Below, piece after piece: positions 42,795 through 53,500 of a stretch of 64,000 nucleotides of DNA. Numbering within the stretch: the first letter of the stretch is position 1; the number at the start of each line of letters is the position of its first letter. A program made the translations under genes and the position numbers. Origin of the DNA: Rickettsia endosymbiont of Ceutorhynchus obstrictus (GTDB lineage: Bacteria > Pseudomonadota > Alphaproteobacteria > Rickettsiales > Rickettsiaceae); NCBI RefSeq assembly GCF_964026565.1, contig NZ_OZ032162.1, positions 1,612,001 to 1,676,000 of the forward strand, given 5' to 3'. A model generated the notes under the pieces. It had not been told where the DNA came from, made no database searches, and worked only from the letters and a program-made list of their open reading frames with translations.

Positions 42795-44063
42795 CTAAAC
42801 TTTCTTTATTACTAAACTTGCATTAGTACCGCCAAAGCCGAAAGAATTAGATAAAACATAATCGATTTTTGCTTTTTTAGCTTGCAACCCTACTAAGTCT
42901 ATTTTAACTTCTTCCATGGGGTTTTCTAAATTCAATGTCGGCGGCGCGATTTGATCTTGAATTGCCAGAATAGAAAATATTAGCTCAACACTTCCGGCAG
43001 CTCCCAGTAAGTGACCGATCGATGATTTTGTGGAAGACATTAAAACTTTTGGATTAGCTTCTAAAAATAATCTTTGTACCGCTGCTAATTCAATTGCATC
43101 ACCTATTATTGTTGAAGTCCCATGAGCATTAATATAATTAATCATCTCAGCAGGGATATTAGCATCCTTAAGAGCATTACTCATTGCTTTATAAGCTCCT
43201 TTTCCTTCAGGATGCGGAGAAGTAATATGATACGCATCACCCGTTGAGCCGTACCCGACAATCTCCGCGTAAATTTTAGCACCTCTTCTAACTGCATGCT
43301 CATATTCTTCCAAAACTACGACTCCGGCTCCTTCCCCCATGACAAAACCGTTACGATTTTGATCCCAAGGTCTGGAAGCAAATTCAGGAATATCATTATA
43401 TTTTGTAGATAAAGCCCTTGCCGCAACAAATCCCGCTACTCCTACCGGTGTTACCGGAGCTTCTGCGCCGCCGGCAATCATAACATCCGCATAACCGTAT
43501 TTTATAATGCGCATGGCATCGCCTATAGCATGCGCTCCGGTAGAACAAGCAGTTACTGCCGCTTGATTTGGACCGCTAAAGCCGTATTTTATAGAAACAA
43601 GACCGGATAAAAGATTGATTAAGGAAGCAGGTATAAAAAACGGACTAACTTTTCCGTTATTTTCTTGATGCAATTTTACGGAGGTGTCCTCTATCATCTT
43701 AAGACCGCCGATGCCGGAACCGAGTATTAAACCGGTTCTATCACAAGATGCTTCATCCTTAGGTAGCCAACCGCTATCTTCGATTGCTTCGGTTGCCGCA
43801 GCAACTCCGTAATGGATAAATCTATCCATTTTACTTAACTTGTTTACCTCTGCGGGATCGGTAAAATTCTCAAGCTTAAAACCGTGTTCTTCTGAACTAT
43901 CAATAAGACCGGCAATTTTACAGGCAAGATTTGAAGTATCAAATTCCGTAATAGTTTTGATTCCGCTACGCCCCTCTATAATACCGTTCCAAGATAATTT
44001 TACATCAAGCCCTAGAGGAGTAACAAGTCCAAGCCCGGTAATAACTACTCTTTTAGTTGACAT
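42795..44063 (-). CDS. fabF: 3-oxoacyl-ACP synthase II
   Basis: 422 residues of normal length. The catalytic triad is C173 in AAVTACSTGAHAIG, H314 in INAHGTST and H351 in SSIGHLLGAAG. It condenses malonyl-ACP with growing acyl chains. It lies directly after acpP on the minus strand (39-bp gap), the standard acpP-fabF pair. Confidence 0.98.
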   Translation of the reverse strand: MSTKRVVITGLGLVTPLGLDVKLSWNGIIEGRSGIKTITEFDTSNLACKIAGLIDSSEEHGFKLENFTDPAEVNKLSKMDRFIHYGVAAATEAIEDSGWLPKDEASCDRTGLILGSGIGGLKMIEDTSVKLHQENNGKVSPFFIPASLINLLSGLVSIKYGFSGPNQAAVTACSTGAHAIGDAMRIIKYGYADVMIAGGAEAPVTPVGVAGFVAARALSTKYNDIPEFASRPWDQNRNGFVMGEGAGVVVLEEYEHAVRRGAKIYAEIVGYGSTGDAYHITSPHPEGKGAYKAMSNALKDANIPAEMINYINAHGTSTIIGDAIELAAVQRLFLEANPKVLMSSTKSSIGHLLGAAGSVELIFSILAIQDQIAPPTLNLENPMEEVKIDLVGLQAKKAKIDYVLSNSFGFGGTNASLVIKKV

Positions 44064-44102
44064 TTTCTTATATTTTCAAAAATTTCAGATTAGAAAATTA
44101 GT

Positions 44103-44357
44103 TTACGCAGATATAGATTGTTGTTTTTGGATATAGTTTACAACATCCGATACGGTTAGTATTTTACTTGCTTCTTCATCGGATATATCAATTTTATATT
44201 TAGCCTCTATTGTCATCATCAATTCGACCGTACTTAAACTGTCAGCTTTAAGGTCCTCTTTTAATCGTGATTCAGCACTTATCGTATCTTTTTTTACTCC
44301 TAACGTAATAGCAACAATTTCAATAACATCTTGTTCGACACTATTCATTGTACTCAT
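44103..44357 (-). CDS. acpP: Acyl carrier protein
   Basis: 84 residues, acidic. The phosphopantetheine serine is S40 in DLKADSLSTVELMM. Helices before and after match the four-helix ACP fold. A second start at M4 (MNSVEQDV) is possible. It carries acyl chains for FabF, FabG and LipB, all encoded in this window. Confidence 0.97.
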   Translation of the reverse strand: MSTMNSVEQDVIEIVAITLGVKKDTISAESRLKEDLKADSLSTVELMMTIEAKYKIDISDEEASKILTVSDVVNYIQKQQSISA

Positions 44358-44517
44358 AATTGAACTCCGTAAATCGTTTAAACTAAATAAATTGTTTATA
44401 TTTCTATATCTTCAAGAATTAAATATTCTTGAAAGCAAAAAAATATATTCCCTTGAACTTAAAAAGAGCGGCTTATTTTTAGATAAACGCCATACTCAAG
44501 TGGTGTGAAGAAGAGTA

Positions 44518-44647
44518 TACAGCGTCATTCAGAAAGCTTGATACAAGTGAATTTTTCGGCATTCGCCTGTACTCACGTACTTTAAGTACGGTAGCTTAGC
44601 TCTTCCTCAAATTCATCTTGTCTGAAGCTTTCTGAATTTAGCTGTAC
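44518..44647 (-). repeat. RPE-1 element between fabG and acpP
   Basis: About 130 bp, inverted relative to the lipB copy: TACAGCGTCATTCAGAAAGC on the left, CTTCTGAATTTAGCTGTAC-like TTTCTGAATTTAGCTGTAC on the right. It keeps the GTACTCACGTACTTTAAG centre. It separates fabG from acpP, which are adjacent in many bacteria. Confidence 0.88.
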
Positions 44648-44694
44648 CTTACCTAAATTCAAAAAAGCCTTACCTTAAATCAAAACTTTTAGCA

Positions 44695-44726
44695 TAAAAA
44701 ATTATTTTATGCTAGCATAAAATAAT
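44695..44726 (-). terminator. Rho-independent terminator of fabG
   Basis: A perfect 26-bp palindrome centred on GCTAGC (44701-44726) is followed on the minus strand by a run of six Ts. It lies about 75 bases after the fabG stop codon and would end the fabG transcript before acpP. Confidence 0.78.
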
Positions 44727-44802
44727 CATATTAATCTTTATCGTCAATCTATATAGTAAATTTCCTTAAATTTAATTCAAATCTCCGTTAGTAAACTGAT
44801 GG

Positions 44803-45528
44803 TTATACCATCAGCATACCGCCATTTACGTGAATAGTTTGACCCGTAACGTAAGCAGCCTCGTCACTTGCTAAAAAGGCTACCGCATTTGCTATGTCTT
44901 CGGGTTTACCGTAAGCTTTAAGAGGAATCTTTTGTAATATAGCTTCTTTCTGCGCTTCATTTAATTTACCGGTCATATTAGACTCAATAAAACCGGGGGC
45001 TACTGCATTAATTGTTATCCCGCGGGTTGCAACTTCATAGGCTAAAGATTTGGTCATACCGATAAGCCCTGCTTTTGAAGCACAATAATTAGCTTGTCCC
45101 GCATTACCGGAAACCGCAACTACCGAAGCTATATTAATTATCCGACCGTATTTATTCGGCATCATTTTCTTTATAGCTTCACGATTTAAAATAAAATTAG
45201 CTTTTAAATTTATATCGATAACTTTATCAAATTCCTCATCTTTCATTCTTATAGCTAACATATCCTTAGTAATACCCGCATTACATACTAAAATATCTAG
45301 CTGCGGGGCAGCGGCTATTAAATTAGCGCATTCATCGGGATTTGCTAAGTCGCATGTTATCGCGGTATAATTATCTTTTAAAATACTCCCTAGACTCTTT
45401 AATTTTTCTTCATTACTACCGCTAATAATTACATGACTTCCGAGTTTATGCATTAATTTAGCAATGGCGCCGCCGATAGCACCCGTTGCACCGGTAATTA
45501 AAGCTGTTTTATTTGTTAAATCTATCAT
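44803..45528 (-). CDS. fabG: 3-oxoacyl-ACP reductase
   Basis: 241 residues, classic SDR. The NADP motif GATGAIG is at 13-19, NAG at 83-85, catalytic S135, Y148 and K152 (INIASVV..YCASK), and the C-terminal AYVTGQTIHVNGGMLMV is typical of FabG. It reduces 3-oxoacyl-ACP in fatty acid elongation. The start follows a GGAAAATAAAA context. A terminator and an RPE-1 lie between it and acpP. Confidence 0.96.
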   Translation of the reverse strand: MIDLTNKTALITGATGAIGGAIAKLMHKLGSHVIISGSNEEKLKSLGSILKDNYTAITCDLANPDECANLIAAAPQLDILVCNAGITKDMLAIRMKDEEFDKVIDINLKANFILNREAIKKMMPNKYGRIINIASVVAVSGNAGQANYCASKAGLIGMTKSLAYEVATRGITINAVAPGFIESNMTGKLNEAQKEAILQKIPLKAYGKPEDIANAVAFLASDEAAYVTGQTIHVNGGMLMV

Positions 45529-45574
45529 TTTTATTTTCCTTTACAAAATTGGACCAAAAGCCTGGAAGAATCGG

Positions 45575-45838
45575 ATTTTTGATATCATTCCCGCGCTGCA
45601 TTGTTTGCGTAAATAAGAAATTAACAAAAAAATCCCGTCATTGGGAGGATATGCTAGCTATATCCGTGGCAATCTAATTTTTGTCATGCTGAACTTGTTT
45701 CAGCATCTCTTGCATTCGATGTCATTCCCGCCTGCGCGGGAATCCAGAAAAATTATAGTCATCCTGAATTTATTTCAGGATCTACTAAAGATGCTGAAAC
45801 AAGTTCAGCATGACAAAGAAAAGCCTGGATTCCCGCTA
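45575..45838. repeat. Nested palindromes between recA and fabG
   Basis: A GTCATTCCCGCCTGCGCGGG palindrome carries a CATCCTGAATTTATTTCAGG / AACAAGTTCAGCATGAC core. A nearby GTCATTGGGAGGATATGC and a GTCATGCTGAACTTGTTTCA half-palindrome show older insertions. The family A element follows immediately. Confidence 0.8.
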
Positions 45839-46047
45839 GGCATTGTTGCATGGCTCGAAAATTAATAAAAAACTCGTCATTGCGAAGCCACGAAGTGGCT
45901 GCGGCAATCCAGGCTATCCCGAATTACATTCGGGATTTAATTAGAATACTAAACAAGTTTAGTATAAAAATATGTTTATACTTGATTGCCGCGTCGGCAC
46001 TTTGTGCCTCCTCGCAATGACGATTCTGGTAGCCATGCAACAATGCC
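45839..46047 (+). mobile_element. Family A element, about 209 bp, no target duplication visible
   Basis: Ends GGCATTGTTGCATGGCTCGA and TAGCCATGCAACAATGCC, and the full CATTGCGAAGCCACGAAGTG interior. The left flank TTCCCGCTA and right flank TACGACTCC differ, so the outer sequences were rearranged after insertion. The centre carries CCGAATTACATTCGGG in place of CCGAATGTAATGAGGG, a perfect small palindrome. Confidence 0.85.
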
Positions 46048-46117
46048 TACGACTCCTCGCAATGACGTTTGAGATATCCACGCAGCAATGACATCAAGAA
46101 CGTTTTACTATCTGTGC

Positions 46118-47131
46118 TTATTCTTCTTCACTATCTAAACTTACCTTACTGATTTGTGAAGATTTTTGGCGTATTAGCCGTTCAATTTCCGTAGAAATTT
46201 CCGGATGTTCCTTTAAATATTGTTTGACGTTCTCCCGCCCTTGCCCGATTCTTGTTTCTCTATAAGAAAACCACGAGCCTGATTTTTCAATCAGTTCAAG
46301 TTTAACGCCAAGGTCAATCATTTCTCCTTCCTTTGAAATACCGGAGCCGTACATTATATCAAATTCTGCAGTTCTAAACGGCGGTGATACTTTGTTTTTA
46401 ACAACTTTTACTTTCGTCTGGCTACCTACTACTTCTTCTTTATCCTTAATGGCGCCGATTCTTCTTATATCAAGCCGTATGGATGCATAAAATTTTAACG
46501 CGTTACCGCCGGTCGTAGTTTCCGGGCTACCAAACATAACGCCGATTTTCATCCTGATCTGATTGATAAAAATAACAATACAATTTGTTCTGGAAATCGA
46601 AGCCGTAAGTTTCCGCAGTGCCTGACTCATGAGCCTTGCTTGCGAAGCCATATGAGAATCGCCCATTTCTCCCTCTATTTCCGCTTTCGGCACTAACGCC
46701 GCCACGCTATCTATTACTACCATGTCAATAGCTCCGGAGCGTACTAAAGTGTCGGTAATCTCAAGAGCTTGCTCGCCGGTATCGGGTTGAGAGATAATCA
46801 GCTCGTCGATATTTACCCCTAGTTTCTTGGCATAAGCCGGGTCTAACGCATGTTCGGCATCGATAAAAGCACATGTGCCGCCTTTTTTTTGTGCTTCGGC
46901 AATTAAATGAAGTGTTAACGTAGTTTTTCCCGAACTTTCAGGTCCAAAAATTTCAATAACTCTGCCTTTCGGTACGCCTCCTATCCCAAGCGCAATATCA
47001 AGCCCAAGTGAACCGGTGGATATAGCTTCGATATCAACATTCGGACGTTCGCCGAGCTTCATTACCGAGCCTTTACCGTAACTTTTTTCGATTTGCGCAA
47101 GCGCCGCCGCAATAGCTTTGTCTTTATCCAT
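46118..47131 (-). CDS. recA: Recombinase RecA
   Basis: 337 residues. Walker A GPESSGKT is at 63-70, the signature ALRKLTASISRTNCIVIFINQIRMKIGVMFGSPETTTGGNALKFYAS follows, and the acidic C-terminus ends VSLDSEEE. It drives homologous recombination and the SOS response. It is transcribed away from ompA's 3' end, in the same direction, with a terminator and repeats between them. Confidence 0.98.
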   Translation of the reverse strand: MDKDKAIAAALAQIEKSYGKGSVMKLGERPNVDIEAISTGSLGLDIALGIGGVPKGRVIEIFGPESSGKTTLTLHLIAEAQKKGGTCAFIDAEHALDPAYAKKLGVNIDELIISQPDTGEQALEITDTLVRSGAIDMVVIDSVAALVPKAEIEGEMGDSHMASQARLMSQALRKLTASISRTNCIVIFINQIRMKIGVMFGSPETTTGGNALKFYASIRLDIRRIGAIKDKEEVVGSQTKVKVVKNKVSPPFRTAEFDIMYGSGISKEGEMIDLGVKLELIEKSGSWFSYRETRIGQGRENVKQYLKEHPEISTEIERLIRQKSSQISKVSLDSEEE

Positions 47132-47223
47132 ATTTATCCATTAATATAATTTAGGTGCATAGAACCTCGATTTAAAATATAGGTTAAGCTATAAAAAATC
47201 AAATTTATAATTGATATAACATA

Positions 47224-47261
47224 AAAAAAGTCATGCTAAGGTAAACTTAACATGACTTTTT
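47224..47261 (-). terminator. Rho-independent terminator between ompA and recA
   Basis: The stem AAAAGTCATGTTAAG / CTTAGCATGACTTTT on the minus strand has one mismatch, a 5-base loop and a T tail. It sits about 260 bases after the ompA stop, beyond a block of palindromes, and about 90 bp before the recA ATG, so it shields recA from ompA read-through. Confidence 0.8.
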
Positions 47262-47277
47262 AGTTATTGTAAAACGA

Positions 47278-47520
47278 GGCGTTGTTGCGTGGCTACAAAT
47301 TTATAGCAAATTCCACGATGTCATTCCGTGATTTATTCACGGAATCCAGGAAAATATATAAACAATACCATTATAAGTTGCTTTTCTGGATACCGTGGAC
47401 AAGCCACGGTATGACAGTTGAGGTCTTTTTAAGAGCCATGCCACGCCGCTTAACAGCGGCTCGCAATGATGAGTATAAATATTTTCTGGATGCCGTGATC
47501 AAGTCACAGCATGACAGTTT
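47278..47520. repeat. Palindromic repeats downstream of ompA
   Basis: GGCGTTGTTGCGTGGCTAC, a GTCATTCCGTGATTTATTCA / GTGGACAAGCCACGGTATGA palindrome, GAGCCATGCCACGCC and a GCCGTGATCAAGTCACAGCA arm. The outer and inner elements are both degraded. No gene was seen in the gap. Confidence 0.78.
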
Positions 47521-47523
47521 ACC

Positions 47524-50500
47524 TTAGAAATTCACCCTAATTTTTACACTACCTTGTTGAGCGAAATACTTACTTGCGATATTCGCGTCGTAATTAATGC
47601 CGTATTCCATCATCTTATACTTAGCAGTCACGCCGGCACCAACATTCCAAGTAGTTCTAACAGGCTTAAATTTACTTGCCGGGAAAGGAGTAGTCATTCC
47701 TTGCAATCTTGCATCAGGAGTTGGCAGTTTGTTCTTAAAGCCATAGTCTAACATCCCATAAATTTCAGGGGTTAATATCATATGACCCGTATTAATATCT
47801 TTTGACAGTTTTACTCCAGCAAGACCATTCACAAGATTATAGTTTTTGCCTTTAACAATTAGATTTTGCAGCGTTGTACCTGTTTCGGTGTAACCACTAT
47901 CCTTAACTTTAGAATATCTAAGCCCTACCATCGGCGTTAACTTAACTGCTTGCGGTGCTACATAATCATACCCCGCCATAATCTGCCCGGTAAAGCCACG
48001 TGACTTGTAATTACCATTTGCTATTTGCGTAGCTAGGGTATTACGCGCTACCGGTTGATAACGCTGTGAGTAGCTCTTTATTCTACTATCACTATATGAA
48101 CCTACAGCTTGGAAGAATAAATTATTATTTGGTAAGTTATATAATCCATAAATAGAGTAAATATTACTTTTTACTTTACTGCTATCACCAATTTTATCAT
48201 TCTTCTGCTTAATCTTAGTCCCCGCTCTAGTATACGCAACCCCAAGAACTACTTGATCATTTATCATACCGTCAAAACCAACTGTGGCACCGCCAAAGTT
48301 AGTTTTGTTACCATTTATATTGTTACGCATTTTTTGCGTACTATTACCTACAAACGGCGTAGCCCATACACCGAATTTAGCTTCATCTTCATCACCGGAA
48401 GCAACCGCTATAGGTTGGTTAACAGCTTGGAAACTATTCATCCTAGAGTTTAATGAACCCATTGCACTTACAACAGTATTAGTAACTGCAACTGTCGTAT
48501 TATTAACTGCATCACTAGATGGAACTTGGTCTTGGCTATCACCCACAGCTTTCATTACCTTGGTTGTTAACTCTTCATTATCCAAAATATTTCCCATAGT
48601 TACTTTAAACTTGAAACCTTCTGAATTAGGATCAGTAGCAGTCTCTAAAGCTCTAATATCTGCTTTCACCCCTAGCGACGCATCTTTCAAGTCTCCTGTG
48701 GTTAGTTCCTCTTCTATTCTATCATTTACGTTATCCACAATAGAAGGTGATAACACTAAAGATGTCGGATTAAGAGTCCATTTAAGGAATTGGTTTTCCT
48801 GAGCCCCAATATCAGTTTCGATAGCATCGGCTGATGCTAATTGCTTTAAAGTACCCTCAGATGCAGCCGCAGCTAAAGTATACTGAGTGTTTGGATTTAT
48901 GTTATTAAGATCAAAATTTGTGGTAGAAATAACTACTTTTAATTTTGTTACCCCTGATAAATCCATTTCACTACCAGCACCAGTAATTAAGATATTACCG
49001 CCGGTATTTGCTGTTCCATCAAAATTGGTATTTAAAGTTAATTGATCGGTAAAGGCCGCCTGAGTTCCCGCTGATAATAGCAGCTGATTTGAACCAAGAG
49101 TAATAGTAGTACCGCTACCGGTTAAATTAGTACCGCTAATTGGCATAGGTGCATTAATTATCATAGTAGCATTATTTGCTACCATGCTAGTTGCTGTTAT
49201 TTGCTTATTAAATGTATTTATCGATTGTGCCGCTAAAGTAACTGCTCCCGTATTATTAAATGTATCGGCAAAACTTGTTGTTCCGCCAAATGTCGCAGTA
49301 CCTTTTGCATTAACGCTGCTTGCAAAACTTGTAACACCCGCCGTGGTAATATCACCAACCGAATTAGCCGCAGTCCCTACAACGCCGCTGACGCTACCAC
49401 CGTTAGTAAAGTTCAGCTTTAATGCTTTCCCCCCGGTCGAGTTTATGCTACCTGTTAACTTAAAGTCCGGTCCCAAGGTTAAAGTATCAGTGCCGGTTCC
49501 TTGAATTTCAGTGATTACGGTAGGACCGCCGGCCGTAAGAGTTACCGCTCCGGCTCCGACTTTTAACATAGCAAGGCCGGTAATATTACCGCCGATCGTG
49601 CCGGTACCCTCAAAATTTATGGTTCCGTTGTTAGTAGGAGGTGCAACAGTGTTGGTTACGGCGCCGGTAATATTTGTGCCGTTAGCCATATTTATGATGG
49701 CATTCTTACCTTTGAAATCTACGCTAGCAATGTTTCCGGTCTCTGTTAATATTGTGTCTCCACTAAACTCTAAATGCTGAGGAACATCGTCAAGTGTTAC
49801 TGCCTTAACGCTTAAGTCAAGATTTGTAGCAAAATATTTTGTTCCTGTTAGCACAATCTCTCCGTTACCGGAAAGCTTCAAGGTTTGTAACTTATTTGCA
49901 TTAGTACCAAGAGTTTTTCCGCCGTTAATAGTTAATTTGTTAGTAGCGGCATTAAGCTCAACTATACCACCAGCTCCGTTTGGAACATTTCCTTCTATAC
50001 TATTAGTCAAAGTTACAGTTTTATCAAACGCAACAGTATTCTGTATTTTCAATGTTGAACCGGCATCTTTAAAGATAACGTTATCACCTAAAAGATTAAC
50101 CGCCGCACCCGCTGCAGTACTTACATCGATCACATGCACTGCTGCTCCGGTTGCAGCTCCGCCTGCAAGATCAGCGCCAATATTTATTGCTGCTATTGTT
50201 GCGGATGTTGCGCTTTTATCGGTAAATGTAGCACCATTATAAACATCTAATACCTGGGTATTGCTTATATCCACCGCTTTGCCCGCTGTACCTACTATTG
50301 TAACCTTACCGACAATACCCAGTGCTGATAATGCATTTCCACCAGCACCGAATGTCTCTCCGCCGGTCTTACTTTGAACTGTTAATGTATTTGCATTAGT
50401 GCTAGTAAGAAACACTTTACCACCATTGTTCGCTGCGTTGCCTGCATCGTCATCATATCCGCCAGCAAGCGTATTCTGTAATGTCACCGTAGTATCTTGA

Positions 50501-53500
50501 GCATTTACTAAATTTTGTATTTCATATGCTGAATTTGGATCTCTAAACACGATTTGATCCGCTACTGTTAATAAATTTATTGCGCCCGCCGGAGCATAGC
50601 TTACATCTATTGCATGAGCTGCTGGACCTGGGGTATCACCAGCCTGCCCACGGTTTTCACCAATAAATATATTTCCTGCTATTAAATCTGAAGTAGCACT
50701 TTGATCAATAAATGTAGCACCATTAAATACGTTTAATATAGGAGTTCCGCTGATGTCTAGTTTATTATAAGTAGCTGCTCCTGGAGTAGGATTACCAGTA
50801 ACTGTAACTTTTCCAGCAATATCAAGTACTGTTAAATCGTTAATATCACCGATCTTTGCTTTTATAGTATTTTCACCACTTACTGTTAAAGTGCCACCAC
50901 CGCTGCTCTCTAAGAAAACTCGACCACCGCCGCCAGCAACACCTACTACGTGATTCTGGAAAATCACTTGTTGATCTGCTGCTACTGTATTGTAAATAGA
51001 AAATGTCGAAGCAGCATTAAGAAAGGTTAAAACATTTGCTGCCCCACCATTATTTAAAAGATTAATTGCAGCTGGAACACCTGCTACTGCCGCTAAAGCT
51101 GCTTTCGTGCTCACATCAAGTCTATATTCTCCATCTCCATCAATATTTATTGTTTTTATTGATGCTGAAGTACTACTCCGGTCAATAAAAAATGAATCAT
51201 TACCAACAGTTAATAAATCAGACCTGCTAACATCCAGTGCATTATAATTGACTCCAGCAGTATAATTACCAGTGACTATAACATTTCCGGTAATATTAAG
51301 CTCTGCTAGATTATTGGTATTGCCAAGCTGTGCTTTCTTTGTATCAGCACCACTTACTGTTAAAGTACCCCCATTATCGCTGATTAAGCTTACTGTACCA
51401 CCACCATTGCCGGCGTTATTAATACCTATTACGTGATTTTGGAAAATCACTTTCTGATCTTCTGCTGCTACATTCAGAATACCAAATATCGAATCAGCAC
51501 TTAAGAAGGTTAAAACATTTGCTGGATCTGCGGCTGATAAAAGATTAATGTCAATTGGTACTCCTCCTGCCGCTACTGCTGCTGCTCCTGCTACTGCTGT
51601 TGAACTCACGTTAAGGCCATAGATAGCTTTTCCGGCACCACCTCCGGCAGGAAGCGCTCCACCGATATTTATTTTTTTTATGCTTCCTGATGTAGCACTT
51701 TCATCAACAAATGTTGCGTCTTTATAGATACTTAATAAATCAGATCTACTAAGATCAAGTGCATTATAACCGGCTCCAGGAGCATAATTTCCTAAAACTT
51801 GAACTTTTCCTGTGATATTAAGCTGTGCTATATTATTGGTATTACCAAGTTGTGCTTTCTTAGCATCAGCACCACTTACTATTAAAGTAGTAGCAGCATC
51901 AGTATTGATTAAGTTTACTATCCCCCCCCCAGCTGCTCCACCTGTATCAAAGCCTTTTACGTGATTTTGGAAAATCACTAGTTGATCTGCTGCTGCTGTA
52001 TTTTGAATAGTAAATTCTGAAGCAGCAGATAAAAAGCTTAACACATTGTTATTAGCAGCATTTGATAGAAGATTGATTGGTGCTGCTGCATTTGCTGCCG
52101 CAAAACTACTCACATCGAGGATATATTTAGCTGTTCCGACAGGCAGAGCAGGACCGGTAGCAGCGCTGATGGGTCTTGCCGCACCGACATTTATCGTGGC
52201 TATTCCTCCTGAGCTAGCGCCTTCATCCGTAAATGTTGCACCGTTATAGAGATTTAATAGATCGGCACCGCTTACGTCTAGTCTATTCTGCCCGGCACCG
52301 GGAAAAACCCCTGAAATCGTAACTTGCCCATCGACATTTAATGCTTTGAAATTAGCTCCGGTTCCAAGTTTTTTAGTCCCGTCAATACTATTTAATGTTA
52401 ATAACTTATTTCCCTTACTTTGTAGCGTGACTATTCCTACATTTCCACCAGGATCTAAATCATCATTAAAGGTAATTGTTCTATCATCAGTAGTGCTACT
52501 ATTAGTTAAGACTAACTGAGAATTGTTTCCTACAAAACTAAAGTCAGTTATTACAAACGCAACATTTCCTAGTTTTGCATCTACTGCAAAAGCCTTCTGA
52601 TCATTTATTTTAACTCTACCGATAAAACCGATAGAGCTATCTGTTGCTGTTAAAAGAGCAGTATTAACAGTTATTTGACCATTGTCTGCATTCTCCGCTC
52701 CTGTAAGAGTAGCGGCAAATGTATGGCTTGCATTAGCGGTAGCATCATTAAATTCAATAATACCACCGTCACCAAAAGCAGCACCATTTCCCGTAAATGT
52801 TACTGCACCTGCAAAGTTACCGGTAATTTTTACTGTTGCTGCTTCATTTGCAGCATTTTGAGTAAATTTTAAAATTTGTGTATTAACATTACCTTGCAGT
52901 ATTACTGCTGTATTATTATCACCCTGGATATCAATATAATTAATAGCCTTCGTAGCTCCAATATCCTGAGTTACAGTACCATCTCCTATAAATACCAATT
53001 TACCTAAATTACCGGCTCCTGTACTACTATCAACTGTACCGGTAATAGTTTGCTCATCTTCTAAAGTAACTGTTCCATCTTGCCCATTAAAATCCACATT
53101 ACCGGTTATGCCGTTATTAGCTGTTAACGCACCATCAGCTGCAAAATTCACTGCCCCGGTTATCGCTCCGGCTTTTACTAGCGAAGCATTATTTCCTGCA
53201 TCCTCTCCTATAGTTACTGTCGTTGCAAATATATTGCCTGCCGTACTTCCTCCAGCAGCATTTCCGTTATTAAACGTTACAGCCAGCAAAGTTTTGGTTC
53301 CACCTATTACACCGGTAAAGTTTGTTGGCGTAGTAACTGTTACTTCGCCGTGATCATTGGCATCACCATCTATAGTCCCGGCAAGTTTTGTTACTACTGC
53401 CGGAGCAGCTGAGGTAATAGTTAATCCTGCAGTTGCTCCTCCGAGTGTTATATTACCAAGACCGGTATAAGTTTGAGCAGCTACGCCAGCGCCGGCAGTA

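Noticed and set aside
47554..53353. Numerous plus-strand frames opposite ompA, up to 172 codons
   Set aside because: Shadows of the low-stop, GC-richer repeat coding sequence of ompA; products are Val/Ala/Pro-rich with no domain.
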